Shown here: one piece after another, positions 8,585 to 17,672 of the stretch
Position numbering within the stretch: the first letter of the stretch is position 1
How the letters are laid out: every line of letters starts with the position of its first letter
From: Paraburkholderia domus
GTDB taxonomy: Bacteria; Pseudomonadota; Gammaproteobacteria; Burkholderiales; Burkholderiaceae
NCBI RefSeq assembly: GCF_905220705.1
Contig: NZ_CAJNAT010000003.1
Coordinates: forward strand, 1 to 64,000
Reading direction: 5' to 3'
Length of the DNA: 64,000 nucleotides
Made by a program: the position numbers and the translations under genes
Notes under the pieces: model-generated
Databases searched by the model: none
What the model was told of the DNA's origin: nothing
What the model saw: only the letters and a program-made list of their open reading frames with translations

Positions 8585-9757
8585 ATGAATGCACCGCACG
8601 ACACGCCCATGAGTCCCTCGTTTCCGTCTCGCCTGCCGGACGTCGGCACGACGATTTTCACTGTGATGAGCGCGCTCGCCGCCGAAAAAGGCGCGGTGAA
8701 CCTCGGCCAGGGCTTTCCCGACTTCGGCTGCGATCCCCGCATTGTCGACGCCGTCGCGAACGCAATGCGCGACGGCCACAATCAATACCCGCCAATGGCC
8801 GGCGCCGCCCCGTTGCGTCAGGCGATTTCGGACAAGATCGCCAACCTGTACGGCCGCCGTTACGACGCCACCAGCGAAATCACCGTGACGGCAGGCGCCA
8901 CGCAGGCGTTACTGACCGCGATTCTCTGCGCCGTGCATCCGGGTGACGAAGTGATCGTAGTCGAGCCGAACTACGACAGCTACGTGCCGTCGATCGAACT
9001 GGCCGGCGGCAAGCCGGTATTCGTCACGCTCGACGCGCCCGACTACACGATCCCGTTCGACAAGCTCGCCGCCGCGATCACGCCGAAAACGCGGCTCCTG
9101 CTGATCAACACACCGCACAACCCGACGGGTACGGTCTGGCGCGCGGAAGACATGCGCAAGCTCGAAGAAATCGTGCGCGGCACCAACGTGCTGATTCTGT
9201 CGGACGAAGTATATGAGCACATGGTGTACGACAGCGCGCCGCACGAAAGCGTGGCGCGGTATCCAGAACTGGCGCAGCGCAGTTTCGTGGTGTCGAGCTT
9301 CGGCAAGACCTACCACGTCACCGGCTGGAAGGTCGGCTACGTAGCCGCACCCGCCGCGCTCACGGCTGAATTCCGCAAAGTGCACCAGTTCAACGTGTTC
9401 ACGGTCAATACGCCGATGCAGGTCGGCCTCGCGGACTACATGAAGGATCCGGCACCGTATCTGGACCTCCCCGCGTTTTATCAGAAGAAACGCGACTTCT
9501 TCCGCGCCGGCCTCGCGAATTCACGCTTCAAGCTGCTGCCTTGCACAGGCACATACTTCCAGTGCGTCGACTATTCGGCGATCAGCGATTTGCCCGAAGC
9601 CGAATTTGCGCAATGGCTGACCGGCGAGATCGGTGTCGCGGCGATTCCGGTGTCTGCGTTCTATCACGAGCCACATGAATCGGGCGTGGTGCGTTTCTGC
9701 TTTGCCAAGCAGGAAGCTACCCTCGCCTCCGCGCTCGACCGGCTGGCGCGGCTCTAG
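8585..9757 (+). CDS. Methionine (PLP-dependent, class I/II) aminotransferase
   Basis: A 390-residue fold-type I aminotransferase. The PLP-binding lysine is Lys241 in SSFGKTYHVTGWK, the Asn/Asp/Tyr cofactor contacts lie in NTPHNPTGTVW and LSDEVYEHMVY, and the C-terminal VRFCFAK contains the carboxylate-binding Arg. It most resembles the YbdL-type methionine aminotransferases that convert 4-methylthio-2-oxobutanoate to methionine in the salvage route, with broad use of aromatic donors. This sub-assignment rests on overall sequence likeness. Other kynurenine/glutamine transaminase activities are possible. Confidence 0.85.
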   Translation: MNAPHDTPMSPSFPSRLPDVGTTIFTVMSALAAEKGAVNLGQGFPDFGCDPRIVDAVANAMRDGHNQYPPMAGAAPLRQAISDKIANLYGRRYDATSEITVTAGATQALLTAILCAVHPGDEVIVVEPNYDSYVPSIELAGGKPVFVTLDAPDYTIPFDKLAAAITPKTRLLLINTPHNPTGTVWRAEDMRKLEEIVRGTNVLILSDEVYEHMVYDSAPHESVARYPELAQRSFVVSSFGKTYHVTGWKVGYVAAPAALTAEFRKVHQFNVFTVNTPMQVGLADYMKDPAPYLDLPAFYQKKRDFFRAGLANSRFKLLPCTGTYFQCVDYSAISDLPEAEFAQWLTGEIGVAAIPVSAFYHEPHESGVVRFCFAKQEATLASALDRLARL

Positions 9758-9866
9758 GATGCCCCGCGCGATGCTGCGAACGAACCCACGTTCCTCGCCA
9801 TCGCGCGCAGCAGCCCACGCGTGCGTTGCACGCCCGGGTTCATTTCAACCGCAACACCGCCACGCC

Positions 9867-10514
9867 TCAAGCCGGACGCGAGGCCGCGATATACGCCTTA
9901 CGATCGTCGGTCACGCGCTGCGCGGCCGGCCGGGTGTTGATCGCCTTCACATAGCTTTTCCAGTCCACGCCGGCGTCGAGCAGCAAATCGCGGCCGTAGA
10001 TCGTCTGCGTTGCCATGCCGACCAGCGGCAAGCTCACAAACCCTGCCGCGTCGGCGACACTGAAATGCTCACCGCGCAAATACGGCCCGAACTTCGCGAT
10101 CCGCTTGAAGCCGGCAATGTGATGTTCGAGCAGCTTCTCGACGCGCCCCTTGGTCGCGTCAGTCACGGTGCCGCCGAAGAACGCCTCCTTGTAGAGATTG
10201 CGCGCGGTCAGTTCGAGATGCACATCCACGAACATGATCAACTCGCGCTCCTTGGCCGCTTCCCATGGGTCAGCAGAAAAAATCGCCTTGTCGGGAAAAC
10301 GCGCGGCCAGATACTCGACAATGCTTTGCGATTCGCACAGATCGCCGTGCTCAGTCTGGATATAGGGCACCTTGCCGAGCGGAGAATGCTCGAGCATCGT
10401 TTCTTCCTGGCTCGGCATCACGAGCACTTCCTCGAACGGAATGCCGTGTTCGAGAAGCACGAACTTCACCTTGTTGTAATAGTTAGAAAGCGCGAAACCG
10501 CACAGCTTGATCAT
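9867..10514 (-). CDS. Glutathione S-transferase family protein
   Basis: A 215-residue cytosolic GST. The N-terminal thioredoxin-like domain (1-78) begins MIKLCGFALSNYYNKVKF and contains the cis-Pro glutathione site (GKVPYI) and the ESQSIVEYL motif that contacts the gamma-glutamyl group. The helical C-terminal domain (90-205) includes FSVADAAGF. The start at 10514 has AAGGAGA seven bases upstream; the reading frame itself extends 22 codons further without a ribosome site. It is divergent from the acyl-CoA operon that begins at 10640 and shares its regulatory gap, so it may be co-regulated. The substrate is unknown. Confidence 0.88.
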   Translation of the reverse strand: MIKLCGFALSNYYNKVKFVLLEHGIPFEEVLVMPSQEETMLEHSPLGKVPYIQTEHGDLCESQSIVEYLAARFPDKAIFSADPWEAAKERELIMFVDVHLELTARNLYKEAFFGGTVTDATKGRVEKLLEHHIAGFKRIAKFGPYLRGEHFSVADAAGFVSLPLVGMATQTIYGRDLLLDAGVDWKSYVKAINTRPAAQRVTDDRKAYIAASRPA

Positions 10515-10591
10515 CGGGTGTCTCCTTCCTTCGGGTTGTTTGAGACCGCTCTCAAAAACAAGGCTGCGGCCTGCGATCAATCATCCAGTAA

Positions 10592-10611
10592 ATTGCACGA
10601 TCGTGCTATTC
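10592..10611. promoter_or_regulatory. 20-bp palindromic operator in the divergent gap
   Basis: The core GCACGATCGTGC (10596-10607) is a perfect 12-bp palindrome, extended to 20 bp with only one mismatched pair. It overlaps an extended -10 candidate, TGC followed by TATTCT (10605-10613), for the rightward operon. A dimeric repressor, for instance of the TetR class, would fit; the regulator is not in the window next to it. Confidence 0.65.
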
Positions 10612-10639
10612 TAAAATAACCATGGAGTCGAGCATCACA

Positions 10640-12196
10640 ATGACCTCTCGCAATTTCAGTATCGAGACTATCGGCATTGTCGGAACCGGTGCAATGGGTC
10701 GCGGCATCGCCCAGATTGCCGCACTGGCGGGCCTCACCGTGCGTCTTTACGACACAAACCCCGCTGCGATCGGGGCCGCGCGCGACTACCTTGCCGAGAC
10801 TTTCGCCAAATTGACCGCCAAAGGCAAGCTCGACCAAGCCCGCTCGCTCGCCGCGCTGGCGAACGTGAGCGGCGCGCAGGTCATCGGCGATCTGGCTGAT
10901 TGCGATCTGGTCGTCGAGGCGATCGTAGAAAAGCTCGATGTGAAGCAGGCCCTCTTTCGCGAACTCGAAACGGTGGTGAGCGGCCGTTGCGTGCTGGCGT
11001 CGAACACCTCGTCGTTGTCGATCACGGCGATTGCGGCTGGCTGCACGGATCCGTCACGCGTAGCCGGTTATCACTTCTTCAATCCGGTTCCGCTGATGAA
11101 GGTCGTCGAAGTAATCGACGGCCTGCGCAGCGATCCCGCCGCCGGCGACGCGCTGATGGATCTCGCGCGCCGCATGGGCCACACGCCGGTGCGCGCGAAA
11201 GACATGCCGGGCTTCATCGTCAATCATGCCGGTCGCGGCATGAATACAGAAGGCCTGCGCGTAGCGGGCGAAGGCGTTGCGAGCTTCGCGGACATCGACC
11301 GCATCATGCGCGAGCAGGCGGGCTTTCGCCTCGGGCCGTTCGAACTGCTCGACCTGACCGCGCTCGACGTATCGCATCCGGTGATGGAATCAATCTATCA
11401 CCAGTTCTATGAAGAACCGCGCTTCACGCCCTCGCCGATTACGGGCACGCGGCTCGCGGGCGGCCTGATCGGCCGCAAAACGGGCGAAGGCTTCTACCGC
11501 TACGAAGACGGCAAACAGCAAGTGCCCGCAGAAGCGCCCGCGCCGACTGAACTGCCGCACAGCGTATGGGTCAGCAAGCGCTATCCGCAGGCCCATGAGG
11601 CCGTCGTGCAACTCATCGCCAAGGCCGGCGTCAAGCTCGACGAAGGCACCACGCCGGCAGCGGACTCGCTGATCGTCGTGACACCGTTCGGTCATGACGC
11701 GACCACCGCCGCTGTCGACGAAGCACTCGATGCAACACGCGTTGTCGCTATCGACGCCCTATTCCCGCTGGCCGCCGCGCAGCGACGCACACTCATGACG
11801 ACGCCCGCCACCCGCCGCGCAGCACGCGAGACCGCGCACGCACTATTTGCCGCCGACGGCGTTCCCGTCACCGTGATCCGTGACTCGACTGGCTTCGTCG
11901 CGCAACGCGTCGTGGCGACCATCGTCAACATTGGCTGCGACATTGCGCAAAAACAGATCGCAACACCGAGCGATATCGACCTCGCCGTGACGCTCGGCCT
12001 CGGCTACCCACGCGGACCGCTCGCACTCGGCGACGCACTCGGCACGAAAACGATCCTCACCATCTTGCGCAATATTTTCAGCGTGCTCGGCGATCCGCGC
12101 TACCGTCCGTCGCCCTGGCTTGCAAGGCGAGCGCAACTTGGTTTGTCGCTGACACAAGGCGACGCTGCCGACACACAAACGGAGACACAACAATGA
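10640..12196 (+). CDS. 3-hydroxyacyl-CoA dehydrogenase, two-domain (PaaH/PaaC-like)
   Basis: A 518-residue NAD-dependent enzyme that oxidises (3S)-hydroxyacyl-CoA to 3-oxoacyl-CoA. The Rossmann motif is GIVGTGAMGRGIAQIAALAG near the N-terminus, the NAD/catalytic region has ASNTSSLSIT and GYHFFNPVPLMKVVEVI (catalytic His), and a second copy of the C-terminal 3HCDH domain follows about residue 410, making the protein longer than the 280-residue short form. This architecture occurs in PaaH of phenylacetate degradation, but no other paa genes are nearby, so the symbol is withheld. Start 10640 is preferred (GGAG upstream, conserved MTSRNFSIETIGIVG); ATG 10622 is possible. Its stop overlaps the next start (ATGA). 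Confidence 0.88.
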   Translation: MTSRNFSIETIGIVGTGAMGRGIAQIAALAGLTVRLYDTNPAAIGAARDYLAETFAKLTAKGKLDQARSLAALANVSGAQVIGDLADCDLVVEAIVEKLDVKQALFRELETVVSGRCVLASNTSSLSITAIAAGCTDPSRVAGYHFFNPVPLMKVVEVIDGLRSDPAAGDALMDLARRMGHTPVRAKDMPGFIVNHAGRGMNTEGLRVAGEGVASFADIDRIMREQAGFRLGPFELLDLTALDVSHPVMESIYHQFYEEPRFTPSPITGTRLAGGLIGRKTGEGFYRYEDGKQQVPAEAPAPTELPHSVWVSKRYPQAHEAVVQLIAKAGVKLDEGTTPAADSLIVVTPFGHDATTAAVDEALDATRVVAIDALFPLAAAQRRTLMTTPATRRAARETAHALFAADGVPVTVIRDSTGFVAQRVVATIVNIGCDIAQKQIATPSDIDLAVTLGLGYPRGPLALGDALGTKTILTILRNIFSVLGDPRYRPSPWLARRAQLGLSLTQGDAADTQTETQQ

Positions 12197-12981
12197 GCGC
12201 CGAACTCCTCACCTCGCGCCCGACCGAAAGCGAATCGACGCTGGTCCTCACGCTGTCGAACCCCGGCGCACGCAATGCGTTGCATCCGGACATGTATGCC
12301 GCGGGCATCGAAGCGCTCGATTCGGCGGAGCGCGATCCGTCGATCCGCGCCATCGTGATTACCGGAGCAGACAATTTCTTTTGTGCTGGCGGCAATCTGA
12401 ACCGCTTGCTGGAAAACCGGGCGAAAGATCCGTCGGTGCAGGCGGAAAGTATCGATCTGCTCGGCGAATGGATTTCGGCGTTGCGTCTGTCGTCGAAGCC
12501 GGTGATCGCCGCCGTTGATGGCGCGGCTGCCGGCGCGGGATTTTCGCTCGCGCTCGCTTGCGATCTGATCGTCGCCGCGGAAGACGCCAAGTTCGTCATG
12601 TCGTATGCGCGCGTTGGTCTCACGCCCGATGGCGGCGGCTCATGGTTTCTCGCACAGGCATTGCCGCGCCAACTGGCGACCGAGGTGTTGATCGAAGGCA
12701 AACCGATCGGCGCCACGCGTCTCTTCGATCTCGGCGTCGTCAACAAACTGGCGAAGGCCGGCGCAGTGCGCGACACCGCAGTAGCCTGGGCTGATGAGCT
12801 CGGCAAGATTTCGCCGAACTCGGTCGCGCGCATCAAGGGGCTCATCGGCGCGGCCGGCGCACAGCCGCTCGCTGAACATCTGGTTGCCGAACGCGACGGC
12901 TTCGTCGCGTCCCTGCATCATCGCGACGGTCTCGAAGGGATTTCCGCGTTCCTCGAAAAACGCGCTCCGGTCTACAAGTGA
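12193..12981 (+). CDS. Enoyl-CoA hydratase/isomerase (crotonase) family protein
   Basis: A 262-residue crotonase-fold enzyme. The CoA oxyanion hole is formed by FFCAGGNLN (about 62-70) and by GAAAGAGFSLALACD (about 112-126), followed by SYARVGLTPDGGGSWFL. The residue at the second catalytic position of hydratases is Asp/Gly-rich here rather than the clear Glu pair, so isomerase, hydratase or ring-hydrolase (the alternative oxepin-CoA hydrolase type) activity cannot be separated by eye. It starts inside the stop codon of the dehydrogenase gene and is translationally coupled to it. It belongs to the five-gene operon 10640-16168. Confidence 0.88.
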   Translation: MSAELLTSRPTESESTLVLTLSNPGARNALHPDMYAAGIEALDSAERDPSIRAIVITGADNFFCAGGNLNRLLENRAKDPSVQAESIDLLGEWISALRLSSKPVIAAVDGAAAGAGFSLALACDLIVAAEDAKFVMSYARVGLTPDGGGSWFLAQALPRQLATEVLIEGKPIGATRLFDLGVVNKLAKAGAVRDTAVAWADELGKISPNSVARIKGLIGAAGAQPLAEHLVAERDGFVASLHHRDGLEGISAFLEKRAPVYK

Positions 12982-13002
12982 ACCTAAGTGAACGAAGGGA
13001 CG

Positions 13003-13719
13003 ATGCCTGAATACCAACTCCCCAAGCGCCGCCGCATCTTCCTGATGCGTCACGGCGACGTGACCTACTTCGACGACAGCGGTCGCGCGATCGACCCTGA
13101 AACCGTGCCGTTGAACGCGAACGGTCGCGAGCAGGCAAGCGCAGCAGGCCGCGTCTTCGCCGAACAGCACGTGCGGTTCGATCGGGTGATCGTGAGCGGC
13201 TTGCCACGCACGGTCGAAACCGCGCAGCGCGTATTGGCCGAGACCGGTCAGCAGATCGAACTTCAAATCGAGCCTGCATGGCAGGAAATTCGCGGCGGCA
13301 AGCTTGGCAACATTCCGCTGCAGGATATCGAAGCGGCATTTCTGGGCGTATTCGACGGCATCGTGCCGGAAAGCACGCGCTTTCTCGACGGCGAAACCAT
13401 CGGCGCGTTGTTCGACCGCGTGTTGCCAGCGGTGGCGGCGTTGCGCGAGGACACATCGTGGGACACCGTATTGCTGGTGCTGCACGGCGGCGTGAATCGC
13501 GCAATTCTGTCGCACGCGCTCACCGCCGGCGGCCGCACTTTCTTCGGCCATCTGGCGCAGGCCACCGGTTGCATCAATGCGCTCGACGTCGGCACCGAGC
13601 CACGCGACTGGGTGCTGCGCGCGATCAACTATTCACCGCCGTCGCCGCTCCACCGCGACGTTCGCAACACCACGATGGAAATGCTCTACGCACAATTCAT
13701 TCAATACAAGCGTAGCTGA
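13003..13719 (+). CDS. Histidine phosphatase (phosphoglycerate mutase-like) family protein
   Basis: A 238-residue member of the histidine phosphatase superfamily. The catalytic motif is RRRIFLMRHGDVTYF (His about residue 16), with the second Arg in VSGLPRTVETAQ, a Glu in the EPAWQEIRGG segment and the second His in VLLVLHGGVNRAIL. Substrates in the family range from sugar phosphates to phosphoproteins. Its place between a crotonase gene and a kinase-like gene suggests a phosphorylated acyl-CoA-related metabolite, which is inference. ATG 13003 fits the conserved start although AAGGGA is only two bases away; GTG 12988 in the same frame is the alternative. The gap after the crotonase is about 20 bases. 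Confidence 0.85.
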   Translation: MPEYQLPKRRRIFLMRHGDVTYFDDSGRAIDPETVPLNANGREQASAAGRVFAEQHVRFDRVIVSGLPRTVETAQRVLAETGQQIELQIEPAWQEIRGGKLGNIPLQDIEAAFLGVFDGIVPESTRFLDGETIGALFDRVLPAVAALREDTSWDTVLLVLHGGVNRAILSHALTAGGRTFFGHLAQATGCINALDVGTEPRDWVLRAINYSPPSPLHRDVRNTTMEMLYAQFIQYKRS

Positions 13720-13739
13720 ACCCGAACTGGAGGAGACAT

Positions 13740-14846
13740 ATGGTGCAAGCCACACAGACCGGCGAACCAGAACACAAACCGGATTATTCGGCCTTCGAGG
13801 GCACGCGCCCGGTCAACGAGCGACAACGCTTCGACAGCGACGCGCTCGCCGCGTGGTTAGCCCAGCATGTCGACGGGTTTTCCGGACCGCTCACGCTAGA
13901 GCAATTCGCCGGCGGCCAGTCCAATCCCACCTTCAAACTCGTCACGCCATCACGCTCGTATGTGATGCGCGCCAAACCTGGGCCGGCCGCGAAGCTGCTG
14001 CCCTCGGCGCACGCCGTCGAACGCGAATACCGCGTGATGCACGCGCTTGCGGATACCGACGTACCTGTCGCGAACATGCTCGCCTTGTGTGACGACGAAA
14101 GCGTGATCGGCCGGGCGTTCTACGTGATGGAGTTCGTCGAAGGCCGCGTGCTGTGGGACCAGTCTTTGCCTGGCATGACGCCTGCGGAACGCACGGCGAT
14201 TTACGACGAAATGAATCGCGTGATCGCCGCACTGCATAGCGTCGATGTCACAGCAATCGGTCTCGCCGACTACGGCAAACCGGGCAACTACTTCGCACGC
14301 CAGATCGGCCGCTGGAGCAAGCAGTACATCGCGTCCGAGACCGAGCCCATCGACGCAATGCAGCGCCTGATCGAATGGCTGCCGCAACATATGCCGGCGG
14401 AAACGGGCGAGCGCGCCTCGGTCGTGCATGGCGACTACCGGCTCGACAACCTGATCTTCCATCCCAACGAGCCGCGCGTACTTGCCGTACTCGACTGGGA
14501 GCTGTCGACGCTCGGCGACCCGCTCGCCGACTTCGCCTATCACTGCATGGCGTGGCACGTCGATCCGGCGCAATTCCGCGGCATTGCGGGTCTCGACTGG
14601 GCGGCCCTCGGCATTCCCGACGAAGCGCAGTACGTCGAGCGCTATTGCAAGCGCACCGGCTTCGAGATCCACGGCGACTGGAATTTCTATCTGGCGTACA
14701 ACATGTTCCGCATCGCCGCGATCCTGCAGGGGATCATGAAGCGAGTGGTCGACGGCACTGCGGCCAGCGCTCAGGCACTCGATGCCGGCCGTCGTGCGAA
14801 GCCGATGGCCGAACTCGCCTGGCGCTACGCACAAAAGGTGCGCTGA
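13740..14846 (+). CDS. APH-family phosphotransferase (ACAD10/11 kinase-domain or LvaA-like)
   Basis: A 368-residue aminoglycoside-phosphotransferase-fold kinase. The nucleotide-binding part includes FAGGQSNPTFKL and VMRAKPG; the catalytic loop is VVHGDYRLDNLIF (Asp about 234) and the metal motif is VLDWELSTLGDPLADFAYH. This subfamily is the one fused to acyl-CoA dehydrogenase in vertebrate ACAD10/ACAD11 and separate in LvaA of Pseudomonas putida, where it phosphorylates the 4-hydroxyl of 4-hydroxyacyl-CoA. The next gene is an ACAD of the matching class. The ribosome site GGAGGAGA is six bases before ATG 13740. Antibiotic resistance is unlikely given this context. Confidence 0.87.
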   Translation: MVQATQTGEPEHKPDYSAFEGTRPVNERQRFDSDALAAWLAQHVDGFSGPLTLEQFAGGQSNPTFKLVTPSRSYVMRAKPGPAAKLLPSAHAVEREYRVMHALADTDVPVANMLALCDDESVIGRAFYVMEFVEGRVLWDQSLPGMTPAERTAIYDEMNRVIAALHSVDVTAIGLADYGKPGNYFARQIGRWSKQYIASETEPIDAMQRLIEWLPQHMPAETGERASVVHGDYRLDNLIFHPNEPRVLAVLDWELSTLGDPLADFAYHCMAWHVDPAQFRGIAGLDWAALGIPDEAQYVERYCKRTGFEIHGDWNFYLAYNMFRIAAILQGIMKRVVDGTAASAQALDAGRRAKPMAELAWRYAQKVR

Positions 14847-14908
14847 ACGAATCGATGCACTGAGTTGCGCTCCCGAACAAACGTCATTCGTCATCCGCGA
14901 GGTCATAC

Positions 14909-16168
14909 ATGAATTTCGATTACACCCCGAAGGTTCAGGCGCTGCGCGAGAAACTGCTCGCCTTTTTCGACGAGCACATCTATCCGAACGAGCAGGCGTT
15001 CTATGCCGAAATCGCGCGCAATCGCCAGAACGGCAATGCATGGCTGCCGACCGAACTGATCGAACAACTGAAACACAAGGCGCGCGACGCCGGCTTGTGG
15101 AACCTGTTCCTGCCTGAATCGGTACGCGGCGCCGGTCTGACGAATCTTGAGTACGCGCCGCTGTGCGAAATCATGGGCCGTGTGCCCTGGGCGCCGGAAG
15201 TGTTCAACTGCAACGCGCCCGACACCGGCAACATGGAAACGATCGAGCGCTATGGCAGCGAAGACAACAAGCGCGAATGGCTCGAACCGCTGCTGCAAGG
15301 GCACATCCGTTCGGCGTTTCTGATGACCGAGCCGGAAGTGGCGTCGTCGGACGCGACCAATATCCAGACGAGCATCGTGCGCGATGGCGACTCTTACGTG
15401 ATCAATGGCCACAAGTGGTGGTCGTCCGGTGCTGGAGATCCGCGCTGCAAGGTCTACATCGTGATGGGCAAGACCGACCCTGAGGCGCCACGCCATGCGC
15501 AGCAGTCGATGATTCTGGTCCCCGCCGATGCTACGGGCATCACCGTGCACCGCCCTCTCACCGTATTCGGCTACGACGACGCGCCGCACGGCCATATGGA
15601 AATCACGCTCGAAAACGTGCGCGTGCCAGCCACTAACATGCTGCTCGGCGAAGGACGCGGCTTCGAAATTGCCCAGGGGCGCCTCGGACCGGGACGCATC
15701 CACCACTGCATGCGTTTGATCGGCCTCGCCGAGCGCGCGCTCGAACTCATGGCGAAACGCTCCATGCAACGCGTCGCTTTCGGCAAGACAGTTGCCGCGC
15801 AAGGTGTCACACAGGAGCGCATGGCCGAAGCGCGTTGCATGATCGAACAGGCGCGTCTGCTAACGCTGAAGACCGCGTACATGATGGACACGGTAGGCAA
15901 CAAGGGCGCGCGCGGCGAGATCGCCATGATCAAGGTGGTCGCGCCGAATATGGCGTGCCAGGTGATCGACTGGGCGATCCAGGCACACGGCGGCGGTGGC
16001 GTCAGCGACGATTTTCCGCTTGCCTATGCGTATGCAGCCGCGCGGACGCTACGCTTCGCCGATGGCCCAGACGAAGTGCACCGCAACGCAATCGCGAAAC
16101 TCGAACTGGCGCGCTATATGGATGCGGGTGCTGCGGCTCGCGTGGAGACGCCGATTACGCGGGTTTGA
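14909..16168 (+). CDS. Acyl-CoA dehydrogenase, ACAD10/11 (LvaC)-like
   Basis: A 419-residue FAD enzyme with the standard three domains: helical N-terminal (1-135), beta barrel (136-255) containing [18 protein letters not shown] and [18 protein letters not shown], and C-terminal helices (256-405) ending in the [10 protein letters not shown] region. The opening [28 protein letters not shown] and WWSSGAGDP are typical of the ACAD10/11 class, which works with the adjacent kinase on 4-hydroxyacyl-CoA, removing the phosphorylated hydroxyl to give an enoyl-CoA. It is the last gene of the operon, 62 bases after the kinase. No terminator was recognised behind it. Confidence 0.87.
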   Translation: MNFDYTPKVQALREKLLAFFDEHIYPNEQAFYAEIARNRQNGNAWLPTELIEQLKHKARDAGLWNLFLPESVRGAGLTNLEYAPLCEIMGRVPWAPEVFNCNAPDTGNMETIERYGSEDNKREWLEPLLQGHIRSAFLMTEPEVASSDATNIQTSIVRDGDSYVINGHKWWSSGAGDPRCKVYIVMGKTDPEAPRHAQQSMILVPADATGITVHRPLTVFGYDDAPHGHMEITLENVRVPATNMLLGEGRGFEIAQGRLGPGRIHHCMRLIGLAERALELMAKRSMQRVAFGKTVAAQGVTQERMAEARCMIEQARLLTLKTAYMMDTVGNKGARGEIAMIKVVAPNMACQVIDWAIQAHGGGGVSDDFPLAYAYAAARTLRFADGPDEVHRNAIAKLELARYMDAGAAARVETPITRV

Positions 16169-16341
16169 GCGTTTGATCGCTTGAGCGTGCGTTGGAGGTC
16201 CGCTTCGCGGTGGTCGATTGCGCCGCGAAGTCGAGACTGGCTCATGGCGGCACGGCCAGCAGCATCGTTCGATCTGTGCTCTAATTTTCGTCAACTGCGG
16301 CGCCCTTTGTGGCGCCGCTTTCACGAAACGAAGGAGCCAGG

Positions 16342-17043
16342 ATGATCGACGTCTACAGCTGGGCAACCCCGAACGGCCATAAGGTTCACATCATGCTCGA
16401 GGAAACGGGCCTCGCGTATACCGTGCATGGCGTCGATATCGGCGCGGGCGACCAGTTCAAACCCGAGTTCCTCGCCATTAGCCCGAACAACAAGATTCCC
16501 GCGATCGTCGATTCGGAAGGTCCTAAAGACGCCAGCGGCAAGCCGTTCGCACTATTCGAATCGGGCGCGATTCTGATTTATCTCGCCGAGAAAACCGGCC
16601 AATTCCTGCCAACCGATCCGGCTGCGCGCTATGCGACGCTCCAATGGCTGATGTTCCAGATGGGCGGCCTCGGTCCAATGCTTGGGCAAACGCATCATTT
16701 CCGCATTTATGCGCCGGAGCCGATCGAGTATGCGATCAATCGTTACACGAACGAGACGCGTCGTCTGTACGGCGTGATGGACACGCAACTCGGCAAGACG
16801 CGGTACGTTGCCGGCAGTGACTACACGATCGCTGATATCGCCGCATTTCCTTGGACGCGCTCGTGGCAGAACCAGGGTATCGAACTGGATGCGTTTCCGA
16901 ATGTGCGGCGGTGGCACGAAGAAATTGCCGCACGTCCGGCAGTGGTACGCGGCGTTGAAGTGCTGGCGTCGGCCCGCAAGCCGCTCATGGATGACAAGGC
17001 TAAAGAGATGCTGTTCGGTGCGACGCAGTACGCGAAGCGGTAG
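16342..17043 (+). CDS. yfcG: GST-like disulfide-bond oxidoreductase (YfcG type)
   Basis: A 233-residue protein closely matching E. coli YfcG as I remember it: MIDVYSWATPNGHKVHIMLEE, the segment around PEFLAISPNNKIPAIVD, the ESGAILIYLAEKTG motif and WLMFQMGGLGPMLGQ. YfcG and the related yeast Ure2 protein have low classical GST activity but strong glutathione-dependent disulfide reductase activity, with Thr/Asn in the active site instead of Cys or Ser; TPN is present at residues 9-11. AAGGAG lies five bases before ATG 16342. It is separated by 173 bases from the upstream operon and is probably an independent gene ending at the terminator at 17131. Confidence 0.9.
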   Translation: MIDVYSWATPNGHKVHIMLEETGLAYTVHGVDIGAGDQFKPEFLAISPNNKIPAIVDSEGPKDASGKPFALFESGAILIYLAEKTGQFLPTDPAARYATLQWLMFQMGGLGPMLGQTHHFRIYAPEPIEYAINRYTNETRRLYGVMDTQLGKTRYVAGSDYTIADIAAFPWTRSWQNQGIELDAFPNVRRWHEEIAARPAVVRGVEVLASARKPLMDDKAKEMLFGATQYAKR

Positions 17044-17130
17044 TCGTGCCGTCGTCCCGTGGCATCGACGCGTGTTCGCTTTGACATTGAAATTGACCGC
17101 AGCATTGGCATCCGTCAACGCGTCGACATA

Positions 17131-17169
17131 AAAAAGCGCGAGACGGCATCGCTGCCACTCGCGCTTTTT
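17131..17169. terminator. Bidirectional terminator between yfcG and the MaoC genes
   Basis: AAAAAGCGCGAG (17131-17142) and CTCGCGCTTTTT (17158-17169) are perfect inverted repeats of 12 bp with A- and T-runs at the outer ends, serving both convergent transcripts. Confidence 0.9.
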
Positions 17170-17192
17170 GCCAACCAGTTGCCTAAGAACGG

Positions 17193-17672
17193 TTAGAAAT
17201 AGTGCCGCGTGATGAACTCCGCGACACATACCGGCCGCTCACTGCCCTGCCGCTCCAGCGTCACGTTCCACTCAACTTGCACACCGGCGTTGTCGATGTC
17301 GGTGACGGATTCAACCGCGAACCGTGCACGCAGTTGCGAGCCAACCAGCACCGGCGACGTGAACCGCACGCGATTCAATCCGTAATTGACGCCCATGCGC
17401 TGCTTGAGCGCAACCGTCTTTCCGAGCAGCGCCGGAATCAACGACAGCGTCATGAACCCATGCGCAACAGGACCACCGAACGGCGACTCACGCCGCGCCC
17501 GTTCGGGATCGACGTGAATCCACTGATGATCGCCGGTGGCTTCGGCGAAACGATCGACGCTCGACTGATCGACTGTCAGCCAGTCGCTAACGAGTGGTTC
17601 AGCGCCAACCAGCGCACGCAACGCCTCTGCATCAGCAAACGTTGCGGCAGGTACCGCGCTGCTGCCCGTCAT
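17193..17672 (-). CDS. MaoC-family (R)-enoyl-CoA hydratase, second copy
   Basis: A 159-residue single hot-dog-fold hydratase of the NodN/MaoC type. The hydratase-2 motif is seen in ATGDHQWIHVDPERARRESPFGGPVAHGFMTLSL, with the catalytic Asp and His in GDHQWIHVD. Such enzymes hydrate trans-2-enoyl-CoA to (R)-3-hydroxyacyl-CoA. I start at 17672, inside the stop codon of the preceding maoC gene (ATGA overlap), which implies translational coupling; the frame extends further upstream over that gene. It is the last gene of the leftward acyl-CoA operon and ends before the bidirectional terminator. Confidence 0.87.
   Translation of the reverse strand: MTGSSAVPAATFADAEALRALVGAEPLVSDWLTVDQSSVDRFAEATGDHQWIHVDPERARRESPFGGPVAHGFMTLSLIPALLGKTVALKQRMGVNYGLNRVRFTSPVLVGSQLRARFAVESVTDIDNAGVQVEWNVTLERQGSERPVCVAEFITRHYF

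Noticed and set aside
10594..10618. TTGCAC and TAAAAT as a promoter pair
   Set aside because: The spacer is only 13 bases, too short for sigma-70; the extended -10 TGC-TATTCT fits better.
12193..12981. Calling the crotonase and dehydrogenase paaG and paaH of phenylacetate degradation
   Set aside because: No other paa genes are present, and the operon partners point to 4-hydroxyacyl-CoA metabolism.
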